DNA from: an uncultured Sulfurimonas sp.
Lineage (GTDB): Bacteria; Campylobacterota; Campylobacteria; Campylobacterales; Sulfurimonadaceae
Length of the DNA: 15,412 nt
Reading direction: 5' to 3'
Assembly: GCA_937914675.1 (NCBI GenBank)
Contig: CALDOC010000278.1
Coordinates: forward strand, 1-15,412
Under the pieces are notes generated by a model. The model was given only the letters and a program-made list of their open reading frames with translations, had not been told where the DNA came from and ran no database searches. Below, piece by piece: positions 1 to 6,776 of the stretch. Each line of letters opens with the position of its first letter. Positions within the stretch are counted from its first letter, which is position 1. The position numbers were made by a program, and so were the translations under genes.

Positions 1-53
1 GCGCTACCCTTACAAGGTAGATGTCACTGGTTCGAGTCCAGTAATGCCCACCA
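1..53 (+). tRNA. tRNA-Val (anticodon TAC), 5' end outside window
   Basis: This is the 3' two-thirds of a tRNA; the acceptor 5' strand and D-arm lie left of the window. The anticodon stem pairs 4-8 with 16-20 without mismatch around a 7-base loop (9-15), placing the anticodon TAC at 11-13, which reads valine codons. The T-arm pairs 26-30 with 38-42 around the loop TTCGAGT. The 3' acceptor strand is 43-49, followed by discriminator A50 and an encoded CCA at 51-53. A tRNA-Asp follows 139 bp downstream on the same strand, so the two may be processed from one transcript. Confidence 0.93.
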
Positions 54-192
54 TATTTTTGATATATTCACAAAGCTTGAAACTCACATACTAATGTATG
101 CCTCGCTTCAATCTTAGAACGCCTTTCAAAAATTAAAAGTTTTTTGTTGACTTTAAAATAGCAAAATAGTGACAATTTTTACTTATAAGCGC
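54..192 (+). other. Spacer between tRNA-Val and tRNA-Asp with a compound hairpin
   Basis: No gene is seen here. Positions 77-111 can fold: outer arms TTGAA (77-81) and TTCAA (107-111) enclose a perfect inner hairpin CATAC (87-91), loop TAAT, GTATG (96-100). A second, purely A/T hairpin pairs CAAAAA (127-132) with TTTTTG (141-146). Neither is a classical GC-rich terminator with a T-tract. They may be processing signals or structure in a shared tRNA precursor; that role is inference. Confidence 0.3.
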
Positions 193-269
193 GCGGTGGT
201 AGTTCAGTTGGTTAGAATACCTGCCTGTCACGCAGGTGGTCACGGGTTCGAGCCCCGTTCACCGCGCCA
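193..269 (+). tRNA. tRNA-Asp (anticodon GTC)
   Basis: This is a complete cloverleaf. The acceptor strand 193-199 pairs with 259-265, with one G-U pair. The D-arm begins at 202 and contains the AGTTGGTTA loop. The anticodon stem 220-224/232-236 is perfect and places GTC at 227-229, which decodes aspartate. The variable loop has five bases, and the T-arm is 242-246/254-258 around TTCGAGC. The discriminator is G266 and CCA is encoded at 267-269. All 77 bases fit canonical tRNA geometry. Confidence 0.97.
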
Positions 270-352
270 CTCCCATTCTTACATTTTAATAAAAAAACTA
301 AATTTAAATATCTATTGATTCACAGAACGAACATATTGTTTATTGCCATGAA

Positions 353-943
353 TTAATCAAAGTCAAAATCACTGTTTGTAGTATGTAACATGAGTAGTCT
401 GCAACTTCTTTCTAAAATAGCTAATCTTTTCGCCATCTCATGAATATCTCTGTTAAAAGAGTAAACGCCATAGCCTCGTATTACCATAATGTTTGTTTTT
501 TTAGTTTGAAAATAATACGCTATTTCACTCTGCGCCCTATCGTACCAGTCATCAAATTTTTTCGGGTCCACTATCTCTATGGAACCTAGCTCTTGATCTC
601 CAAAATAATCTTTTGGAGAGATGATATTGTGATCAAGAGAGTAGGCTGTCGTATAAGGGGGCATAGTGAAGCAGATAAATTTTGCTTCGCTAATTTGAGA
701 GTAGATGCTATAGTGTATTTTTGAATCTATGCTTGCTTGATTCCATCTGTAATCAATTTTATAAAAGAGTTCAATAAGATTATCTTCTTGAATTGTGTCA
801 AAAACCGTTTCTTTTGTATTTATTATAAAACGATTTGACTCGGTTTTTGCAGAGATTGAACCATGGTAAATACCAAAAAAGTCTTTTCTAAACATAGAAA
901 GAGCGAGTGATGATAATTTTTTTTTAAGGTTTTCTCTATTCAT
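353..943 (-). CDS. Class II aldolase/adducin-family protein lacking the zinc-binding histidines
   Basis: The 196-residue product has the class II aldolase/adducin fold signature (family of L-fuculose-1-phosphate aldolase FucA). A GSIS segment at 28-31 corresponds to the usual GN(I/L)S phosphate-binding turn, MPPYTTA at 94-100 to the HTHPPYATA block, and RGYGVYSF at 156-163 to the usual RGHGVY block, followed by the typical C-terminal helix (residues 165-185). FucA binds zinc through His92, His94 and His155. The aligned residues here are Phe92, Met94 and Tyr158, and the catalytic Glu appears as Asp in ASID. Retro-aldol chemistry is therefore unlikely; a binding or structural role, as in adducin, is more plausible. 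The gene starts 20 bp after the dnaJ stop and so is probably co-transcribed with it. ATG is the only good start, with a weak GAG upstream. The family call is fairly sure; the function is unknown. Confidence 0.72.
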   Translation of the reverse strand: MNRENLKKKLSSLALSMFRKDFFGIYHGSISAKTESNRFIINTKETVFDTIQEDNLIELFYKIDYRWNQASIDSKIHYSIYSQISEAKFICFTMPPYTTAYSLDHNIISPKDYFGDQELGSIEIVDPKKFDDWYDRAQSEIAYYFQTKKTNIMVIRGYGVYSFNRDIHEMAKRLAILERSCRLLMLHTTNSDFDFD

Positions 944-963
944 TTTTACTCTTTATTTTCTGG

Positions 964-2091
964 CTATTTAAACCAGCCTTTCATTTTATCGATTGCGGAG
1001 TCCAAAACGCTTTCATGAGGTTTGGACTCTTCAATGCCAAAAGACTCTTGCAGTTTCGTTATAAGCTCTTTTTGCGTATCATTTAGTTTTTTAGGATAGG
1101 TTATATTGACTTGCGCTATCAGGTCGCCTTTGCCATGCCCATGGACGTCGTCAATGCCTTCTCCTCTAAAAGTAAAGCGTTGTTTATCTTTTGTTCCTAC
1201 GTTTAGTTTAAGCTCCAATTCACCCGTAAGCGATGGTATGGTTAGACTCTCCCCAGTAACCGCTTGCGTGAAGAACACCGGTATCTCAATATAAACGTCG
1301 TTTTCGCTTCTGATAAAGTGTTTGTCCGCTTTAACTTCAAAAGTAACATATAAATCACCTCTGTTTCCACGTTTACCGATGTTTCCTTTGCCTGAGACTC
1401 TTAAACGGTTTCCAGTGTCTATGCCTTTTGGCACTTTAACGGTAACCGTCTCGCGTACTTCGTCATACCCGTTTCCATGACAACTATGGCAAGCGTCGCT
1501 AGCGGAACTACCAGTTCCCTGACATACTGGGCATGTTTGGGAAAAAGTCATAAAACCTTGCTTGATGTAGACTTGACCTTGACCTTTACATTGCTTACAA
1601 GTGGAAAGTTTGCCATCTTTAGCGCCAGTTCCACTACAATCCTTGCAAGATTTTTTGTAAGAAAATTCTATCTCTTTTTCACAACCAAAGACAGCTTCTT
1701 GGAAACTGATATACATGTCCACGTTCATGTCGAGCGGGTACTTATCCATGTCTGCAGGATTTTGGCGACGGCGCGATTGACCACCGCTAAAGCCGCTAAA
1801 CATGTCTTCGAACATAGAGCCTAAATCGTCAAATCCACCAGATGAACGACCTCTGCCACCCATTCCTTGAAGACCTTCTTTGCCGTAACGGTCATATACG
1901 CTTCTTTGCTTATCGTCACTTAAACATTGGTACGCTTCATTGCATAGTTTAAATTTGTGTTCCGCTTCTTCGTCACCAGGGTTTTTGTCAGGATGGTATT
2001 TTTTTGCTAGCGTTCGATAAGCTTTTTTTATAGTGGCTTTATCTGAGCTTGTTGATACTTCTAATATTTCATAATAACTTAAATTTTCCAT
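964..2091 (-). CDS. dnaJ: Chaperone DnaJ (Hsp40)
   Basis: DnaJ is the co-chaperone that delivers unfolded clients to DnaK and stimulates its ATPase. The 375-residue product shows all parts of a type I DnaJ: a J-domain (about 4-70) with the HPD motif at 33-35, a glycine/phenylalanine-rich linker, and a zinc-binding domain with four CxxCxGxG repeats (CKDCSGTG, CKQCKGQG, CPVCQGTG, CHSCHGNG). The C-terminal client-binding domain follows. An in-frame ATG 13 codons upstream (2130) exists, but it sits upstream of a TATAAT box at 2120-2125, so a transcript from that promoter would not contain it. The ATG at 2091 is preceded by GGGGA and gives the family-typical MENLSYYEILEV start. No CIRCE or HAIR operator is visible. 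dnaK and grpE are not in the window. Confidence 0.97.
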   Translation of the reverse strand: MENLSYYEILEVSTSSDKATIKKAYRTLAKKYHPDKNPGDEEAEHKFKLCNEAYQCLSDDKQRSVYDRYGKEGLQGMGGRGRSSGGFDDLGSMFEDMFSGFSGGQSRRRQNPADMDKYPLDMNVDMYISFQEAVFGCEKEIEFSYKKSCKDCSGTGAKDGKLSTCKQCKGQGQVYIKQGFMTFSQTCPVCQGTGSSASDACHSCHGNGYDEVRETVTVKVPKGIDTGNRLRVSGKGNIGKRGNRGDLYVTFEVKADKHFIRSENDVYIEIPVFFTQAVTGESLTIPSLTGELELKLNVGTKDKQRFTFRGEGIDDVHGHGKGDLIAQVNITYPKKLNDTQKELITKLQESFGIEESKPHESVLDSAIDKMKGWFK

Positions 2092-2099
2092 ATTTCCCC
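2092..2099 (-). promoter_or_regulatory. Ribosome binding site fixing the dnaJ start
   Basis: On the minus strand GGGGA lies a few bases before the ATG at 2091. It supports this start over the in-frame ATG at 2130, which would precede the predicted transcription start. Confidence 0.5.
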
Positions 2100-2119
2100 G
2101 CATGTATAATTTTTGTTGA

Positions 2120-2125
2120 ATTATA
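2120..2125 (-). promoter_or_regulatory. -10 box of the dnaJ promoter
   Basis: A perfect TATAAT on the minus strand predicts a start of transcription near 2113 and a leader of about 22 bases before dnaJ. The -35 region is only T-rich (TGTTTT, 17 bases upstream), as is usual for housekeeping sigma promoters in Campylobacterota. Confidence 0.5.
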
Positions 2126-2180
2126 CCCATTTTGTAATTTAAAAAACAGATAATATATAAATTAATTTGTAGATTTTAGC

Positions 2181-2195
2181 TATGATAGGTATAAT
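2181..2195 (+). promoter_or_regulatory. Candidate -10 boxes of the mltA promoter
   Basis: Two overlapping candidates lie just before mltA: TATGAT at 2181-2186, giving a leader of about 8 bases, and TATAAT at 2190-2195, which would make the mRNA essentially leaderless. Only a weak AAGAAA separates them from the ATG at 2202. Confidence 0.4.
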
Positions 2196-2201
2196 AAGAA
2201 A

Positions 2202-3296
2202 ATGAAACAAATCTTCTACTTTATTCTCTTAGCGTCTATGTTTATGGGCTGTTCAAAAGAACCGTTGCTTATGTTTAAAGAGTTGCCGAATACTTATCTT
2301 AATGAGAGCGATTATGGAAAATTGCCAAATTTTGAGCATGAAAAATATGATGAAGTTCTTAAATCTTTTGTGAGCAATTGTCAAGCGACAAAGGCGCAAG
2401 AGATCTATGGCTCGCTTTGTTTAGACGCGAATAAAACAACTAACGCCAAAGAGTTTATTCAAAATAATTTCACACCTTACAGAATATATGGCGAGGATTC
2501 GCTTTTAACCGCTTATTACGAGCCAGAGCTTCATGGCTCTTTGACTAAATCAAAAAAGTATCAATATCCAATATATAAGACCCCAAAAGATTTGATAGCG
2601 GTTGATTTGAAGTCTATTTATCCAACTTTAAAAAATTATAGATTACGTGGACGAATTGAAGGATCGAAATTAGTTCCTTATTACACTCGTTTGGAGTTGG
2701 CGCAAAAAGAGATAGATTCAGAAGTGATTTGCTATTGCGATTCTAAAATAGAACTATTTTTTTTGGAGGTGCAGGGATCTGGAAGAGTGGCATTGGAAAA
2801 TGGAGACACTCTTTACGTAGGCTATGACAACCAAAATGGACACAATTATAAATCCATTGGGAAATATTTGATAAACATGAATGAAATTTCAAAAGAAAAC
2901 ATTTCACTTCAAAGCATAAAGGAGTGGTTCGCTCTTAACCCTACGAGAGTGGATGAAGTGTTAAATCATAATCCTTCCCTTGTTTTTTTTAAAGAGCGAG
3001 AAAATCCGGCTTCTGGTTCATTGGGTTTGGAGTTGACTCCATTAAGAAGCGTTGCCGTTGACAATAACTATATTCCCCTTGGGAGCATGTTATATCTTAG
3101 TTCATCCTCAGAAAATGAAGTTTATGAAAAAGTCGTGTTTGCCCAAGATACTGGCGGAGCCATTAAAGGGAGCGTTAGGGCGGACATGTTTTTAGGATTT
3201 GGCAAGAATGCCGGTAAAATTGCAGGAGAGTTAAAATCAGAACTAGCGCTATGGATATTTATGCCAAAAACAATAAAAGAGAAAAAAATTGAATAG
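2202..3296 (+). CDS. mltA: Membrane-bound lytic murein transglycosylase A (MltA), lipoprotein
   Basis: This peptidoglycan lytic transglycosylase cleaves the MurNAc-GlcNAc bond with formation of 1,6-anhydroMurNAc, acting in the periplasm. The 364-residue product starts with a basic-hydrophobic signal peptide ending in FMGC, so Cys17 is a likely lipid-modified residue; the Phe at -3 makes it a somewhat non-standard lipobox. The MltA domain follows, including YYEPELHGS near 105-115. The C-terminal 3D domain contains AQDTGGAIKGSVRAD, with conserved aspartates at about 316 and 328 in the expected place for the catalytic acid. The length fits the family. The last 8 bp overlap the TTG start of recR, suggesting translational coupling. 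The gene is divergent from dnaJ. Confidence 0.93.
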   Translation: MKQIFYFILLASMFMGCSKEPLLMFKELPNTYLNESDYGKLPNFEHEKYDEVLKSFVSNCQATKAQEIYGSLCLDANKTTNAKEFIQNNFTPYRIYGEDSLLTAYYEPELHGSLTKSKKYQYPIYKTPKDLIAVDLKSIYPTLKNYRLRGRIEGSKLVPYYTRLELAQKEIDSEVICYCDSKIELFFLEVQGSGRVALENGDTLYVGYDNQNGHNYKSIGKYLINMNEISKENISLQSIKEWFALNPTRVDEVLNHNPSLVFFKERENPASGSLGLELTPLRSVAVDNNYIPLGSMLYLSSSSENEVYEKVVFAQDTGGAIKGSVRADMFLGFGKNAGKIAGELKSELALWIFMPKTIKEKKIE

Positions 3297-3858
3297 ATCT
3301 TTAGAAAAATTTAATCGTCTTGTTGATTCACTTCAAGAACTTCCGACAATAGGCAAAAAGTCCGCCACAAGACTTGCGTATTACATGATAATGAATGACA
3401 GTTACGTTGGTCTTAAAATATCGCATGCGATTGAAGACGCTCTAGGTAGCCTTAAGAAGTGCACGGTATGTGGTGGAATGAGCGAAGATGAATTGTGCTA
3501 CATATGTTGTGATGAAAGACGTGACGACACTTTTCTGTGCATAGTCGAAAACGCGAAAGACATACTTTTACTAGAAGAAAATGGTCTTTTCGATGGAAAA
3601 TATTTTGTTTTAGACTCATTGGAAGAGTTGAGCGTATCACATTTAGAAAATATGGTTAAGGTTGGAATAAGCGAAATATTATTCGCCATTACGCCATCCA
3701 TAGCCAATGACGCCGTGATACTTTACATAGAAGATAAATTAAGCCACTATGACATAAACTTTTCAAGAATAGCGCAAGGGGTTCCAACAGGCGTTAGTTT
3801 AGAAAATATTGACATTTTATCTCTTACTCGAGCCTTGCAAGATAGAGTTAGAGTTTAA
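3289..3858 (+). CDS. recR: Recombination mediator protein RecR
   Basis: RecR works with RecO and RecF to load RecA on gapped DNA. The 189-residue product has an N-terminal helix-hairpin-helix region (LPTIGKKSATRLAYYMI), a four-cysteine zinc finger (C58, C61, C70, C73) and a Toprim domain beginning with FLCIVENAKDI. The C-terminal segment RIAQGVPTGVSLENID matches the family's RIA.G.P.G..LE..D block. The start is a TTG at 3289 inside the end of mltA, with an AAGAGA stretch about 7 bases upstream; the next in-frame Met lies beyond the helix-hairpin-helix motif. Compared with E. coli RecR, the Toprim loop after YFVL lacks the G.LSP..GI segment, a divergence probably shared by Campylobacterota. 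The last 11 bp overlap aroE on the opposite strand. Confidence 0.95.
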   Translation: MNRSLEKFNRLVDSLQELPTIGKKSATRLAYYMIMNDSYVGLKISHAIEDALGSLKKCTVCGGMSEDELCYICCDERRDDTFLCIVENAKDILLLEENGLFDGKYFVLDSLEELSVSHLENMVKVGISEILFAITPSIANDAVILYIEDKLSHYDINFSRIAQGVPTGVSLENIDILSLTRALQDRVRV

Positions 3859-4639
3859 AGCTCTTTTGCATCTCTCTTTTGATGTCATTTTTATTGAGTT
3901 GAAACTTCACAAAAAGCTCATTGGCTAGTACTCCTTGCCCTAAAAGCATATCCGAGCCATCTTTGTAAATAATGTTTTTGTCTTTCGCCATTTGTAAAAA
4001 AGGCGTTAGTTTTCCATAAATCGCGTCCGCCGCATAGTGCGCGTTGTCTAAAATTGAGTCAATCATCTCTTGCGGGGCTGGGAGGTTTTCATCTTTGAGT
4101 CCAGCGCTCGTCGTGTTGATTACAAGGTCGTACTTTTTAACCTTAAAGTCACTCCATGAGCTACTTCGGCAGCCTAATTCTTTAAAATAGTGAAGTCTAG
4201 ACTCGCTTCTGTTTAATATGGCGACTTCGACGCGCTCTTCTAAAAAACGAGACGCCAACGCTTTTGCGGTTCCACCGGCCCCGATAATTAAAATATTTTT
4301 TATAGTTTGAAACTCTTCTATGGCGTACATGAAGCCATCCGCATCGGTATTGTAACCGATTAGTTTTCCATTTTCATTAACGATGGTGTTGACAACGCCA
4401 ACCTTTTTAGCGAAACCTCTCACTTCGTCACAGGCGTTAAAGGCGGCCTCTTTGTGAGGCACGGTGACGTTCGCGCCACTGAGTCCAAGAGATAGAAAAG
4501 TCTCTTTTAGTTTAGATCCATCTTGTAAATGAGTCCTCACGTAGCATGCTTTATAGTTTAAATTTTTAAAAACGGCGTTGTGCATGAGTGGGGAACGAGA
4601 GTGGGAGACTGGGTCTCCAAAAATAGAAAAAAGTTGCAT
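3848..4639 (-). CDS. aroE: Shikimate dehydrogenase (NADP+)
   Basis: AroE reduces 3-dehydroshikimate to shikimate in the common aromatic pathway. The 263-residue product shows the shikimate-binding SRSP at 14-17, the catalytic Lys63 in VTVPHKE, Asn84, and the catalytic Asp99 in NTDADGF. The nucleotide-binding loop GAGGTAKA is at 120-127, followed by NRSESR, typical of NADP specificity. Length is standard. It is the last gene of the minus-strand operon, starting 9 bp after trpE with AAGAG upstream of the ATG. Its end overlaps recR by 11 bp with no terminator between the two. Confidence 0.97.
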   Translation of the reverse strand: MQLFSIFGDPVSHSRSPLMHNAVFKNLNYKACYVRTHLQDGSKLKETFLSLGLSGANVTVPHKEAAFNACDEVRGFAKKVGVVNTIVNENGKLIGYNTDADGFMYAIEEFQTIKNILIIGAGGTAKALASRFLEERVEVAILNRSESRLHYFKELGCRSSSWSDFKVKKYDLVINTTSAGLKDENLPAPQEMIDSILDNAHYAADAIYGKLTPFLQMAKDKNIIYKDGSDMLLGQGVLANELFVKFQLNKNDIKREMQKSFKL

Positions 4640-4648
4640 ATAAGCTCT

Positions 4649-6058
4649 TTATTTTTTATCTAAATCTTCAAGAGAGTGTATTAAAGCGCCTAGTTTATTT
4701 TCAACTTCTAAATATTCCAGCTCATTTACGCTATCGGCGACTATTCCCGCTCCAGCTTGAAGCACAACTTTATCTGCTTTTACCATCGCTGTTCGTATGG
4801 TTATGGCGCTGTCCATATTTCCATCGAAACCAAAGTAACCGATGCTTCCGCTATAAAAACCACGTTTAAGACCTTCGTATTGGGCTATGAGTTCCATAGC
4901 TCTAATCTTTGGAGCCCCAGTCATGGTTCCCGCAGTGAAAGTCGCCATAAAAAGATCAAACATGTCTTTGTCGTCCGCAAGTTTCGCCGTAACGTCGGAA
5001 ACTATGTGCATAACATGGGAAAATCGTTCTATATGCATCATGTTTTCCACTTTTACGCTGCCAGTTTTAGCTACGCGACTTACGTCGTTACGTCCTAAAT
5101 CGATGAGCATCAGATGTTCTGAGAGCTCTTTAGGATCCGCTAGAAGCTCTTCTTCTAGTTCTTTGTCTCTCTCTTTTGTTGACCCTCGTTTACGAGTTCC
5201 CGCAATGGGACGAAGCAAGAGTTCGTCTTCTTGGAGTCTAACCATGACTTCTGGAGAGGAACCTACGATGTTGAACTCTTCGTATTCCATTAAGAACATA
5301 TACGGAGATGGGTTTTTTGTACGAAGAATTCGGTAAAAACTAAAAGGGTCAACTTTGATGTTTCTCGTAAAACGATTCGTCATAAGAATCTGAAACACGT
5401 CTCCACTTCTTATCATCTCTTTTGATTTGTCAATCATGTCAAAAAACTTTTCTTTCGAATGGGCAAACGAACCCTTGTCTTCGCCTATGTTGGGAACTCT
5501 ATGTTTGTAAGTATAAGAGCCCTTTAAATCTTTCTCTATGGAATCAAAAGTTTTACTAAACTCTTCAAGGGTGCTTACTAAACTTATTTGATGGTTTTTA
5601 TGCGAGTAGACTAAAATCATTTTAGGAAGAATAAGATCAAGATCGGGAGTGTTCAATTCATCCTTAAGACTATCCATGATAGAAGCCAATTTTGGCTCAA
5701 AAACTTTTACCATGTCATAGCCGATATACCCTATAAAGCCATCGACGTAACCAACTTTCAACTCTTTAGTCGCATCCTTGTATATGCTAGCGTCTATCTT
5801 TTTATAGTAAGTTTTTAAAAAAGTAAAAGGATTTTCTTCTTTAATATGTTTAATGGAGTTTGCGTCCGTGTACACTGTTTTATTGTTTATATATTGGAGT
5901 CTTTCTCTAGCTCCAATACAGATAAAACTATAGTTTCCTTCACTTTGACCAGCGCTTTCAAAAAGGTAAGTAATCTCACCCCCAAACATCTCTTTTAGTT
6001 TTGCGTAAACAGCGATTGGCGCTAGCTGGTCAAGTGTAAATTGTTTTGAATAGATCAA
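4649..6058 (-). CDS. trpE: Anthranilate synthase component I
   Basis: TrpE converts chorismate to anthranilate, using ammonia supplied by the glutaminase subunit TrpG, as the first step of tryptophan synthesis. The 469-residue product has the N-terminal feedback-site region (LFES at 32-35 and SEGNYSF at 39-45, matching the LLES...YSF tryptophan-binding motif) and the chorismate-binding domain from about 200. Key motifs are PIAGTRKRG at 284-292, FTAGTMTGAPK at 374-384 and the C-terminal AGAGIV. Alanine in PIAGT, where PabB has lysine (PIKGT), decides for TrpE over aminodeoxychorismate synthase. The start is TTG at 6058, well placed behind AGGGA. No trpG is in the window and no attenuator is visible. 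It sits between the SPOR gene and aroE, where C. jejuni (from memory) has no trpE. Confidence 0.93.
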   Translation of the reverse strand: MIYSKQFTLDQLAPIAVYAKLKEMFGGEITYLFESAGQSEGNYSFICIGARERLQYINNKTVYTDANSIKHIKEENPFTFLKTYYKKIDASIYKDATKELKVGYVDGFIGYIGYDMVKVFEPKLASIMDSLKDELNTPDLDLILPKMILVYSHKNHQISLVSTLEEFSKTFDSIEKDLKGSYTYKHRVPNIGEDKGSFAHSKEKFFDMIDKSKEMIRSGDVFQILMTNRFTRNIKVDPFSFYRILRTKNPSPYMFLMEYEEFNIVGSSPEVMVRLQEDELLLRPIAGTRKRGSTKERDKELEEELLADPKELSEHLMLIDLGRNDVSRVAKTGSVKVENMMHIERFSHVMHIVSDVTAKLADDKDMFDLFMATFTAGTMTGAPKIRAMELIAQYEGLKRGFYSGSIGYFGFDGNMDSAITIRTAMVKADKVVLQAGAGIVADSVNELEYLEVENKLGALIHSLEDLDKK

Positions 6059-6074
6059 TATTTTCCCTAAATAA

Positions 6075-6731
6075 TTATAGTTTGATTAAAAAAGCGCCTG
6101 GCTCGATTTTAGCGCGAATTTTCACTCTAGCTTGTTTAGCTTGATCAGAAGTATTAAAAGGACCAACAAGCACTTTATTTAATCTTTTGGAATTACTCAT
6201 AACTTCATGATATATATAACCGTATCCTAAGTTCTTGATGGATTGTAAGAACTTTTTATTTGGAGCGTACTTTGAAAAAGATCCAACTTGAATATAGTAT
6301 TTGGGAGTTTTAGCTTGAGATTTTACTTCAGGCTTTTTCTCTGCGACAACGCTTTTTTTCACAACAGGTTTAGGTTTAGGCGTTTCAGCTACGGGAGTGA
6401 TGATTTCTATCTCTTCTTCACGACTCTCTTGTTTTAATTTAGTCGCAATTTCATTGAGATTGTTATCGTCTGGCACTTCTTCTTCAAGAACTTTAATGTC
6501 TTCAAATAAAGGTTCTTCAGTCTCTTTTACGATACTTTTCATATTAGGTTCCGGCGGAAGAGCCGCTTGTGGTAAATTATCTGTACCATTCGAGCTAAGA
6601 GAATTCATAAGCATGACCACTATCACAAGTATAACGCCAAGCGTAGCAACAGATAATATTATCTTCTTATTAGAACTAGTCGCGCCGCCCTTGTTAAGTA
6701 TAATATCATTTAATTCGTTTTGATTTTCCAT
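6075..6731 (-). CDS. SPOR domain membrane protein
   Basis: The product has 218 residues: a short cytoplasmic N-terminus, one membrane helix at about 24-43, an acidic then Lys/Pro-rich linker (about 50-140), and a C-terminal SPOR domain at about 144-218 starting YYIQVGSFS and ending GAFLIKL. SPOR domains bind denuded glycan strands at division sites, so it is a candidate cell-division or septal-wall protein with its SPOR domain in the periplasm. It corresponds in position to C. jejuni Cj0404. A GGGGT precedes the ATG. It follows DUF1882 by 45 bp, the largest gap in the operon, where a separate promoter is possible. Confidence 0.88.
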   Translation of the reverse strand: MENQNELNDIILNKGGATSSNKKIILSVATLGVILVIVVMLMNSLSSNGTDNLPQAALPPEPNMKSIVKETEEPLFEDIKVLEEEVPDDNNLNEIATKLKQESREEEIEIITPVAETPKPKPVVKKSVVAEKKPEVKSQAKTPKYYIQVGSFSKYAPNKKFLQSIKNLGYGYIYHEVMSNSKRLNKVLVGPFNTSDQAKQARVKIRAKIEPGAFLIKL

Positions 6732-6758
6732 AATTTACCCCAAATTTTTATTTCTTCA

Positions 6759-6764
6759 ATGATA
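6759..6764 (-). promoter_or_regulatory. Possible internal promoter before the SPOR gene (extended -10)
   Basis: On the minus strand the sequence TGCTATCAT fits an extended -10 (TGnTATnAT), predicting a start near 6752 and a leader of about 21 bases before the SPOR gene. It lies in the only sizeable gap of the operon, so SPOR-trpE-aroE may be transcribed separately as well. Confidence 0.35.
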
Positions 6765-6776
6765 GCAAAAGTTTAC

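Noticed and set aside
178..192. TATAAG as a -10 box of a dedicated tRNA-Asp promoter
   Set aside because: It is so close that transcription would begin inside the tRNA, and no -35 lies at a usable distance.
964..2130. DnaJ start at the upstream ATG (2130)
   Set aside because: The extra 13 residues do not fit the family, and the codon lies upstream of the TATAAT box predicted to drive the gene.
4757..5336. Plus-strand open frames of 113 and 149 codons inside trpE
   Set aside because: They are antisense shadows of a clearly conserved gene, with no plausible protein family.
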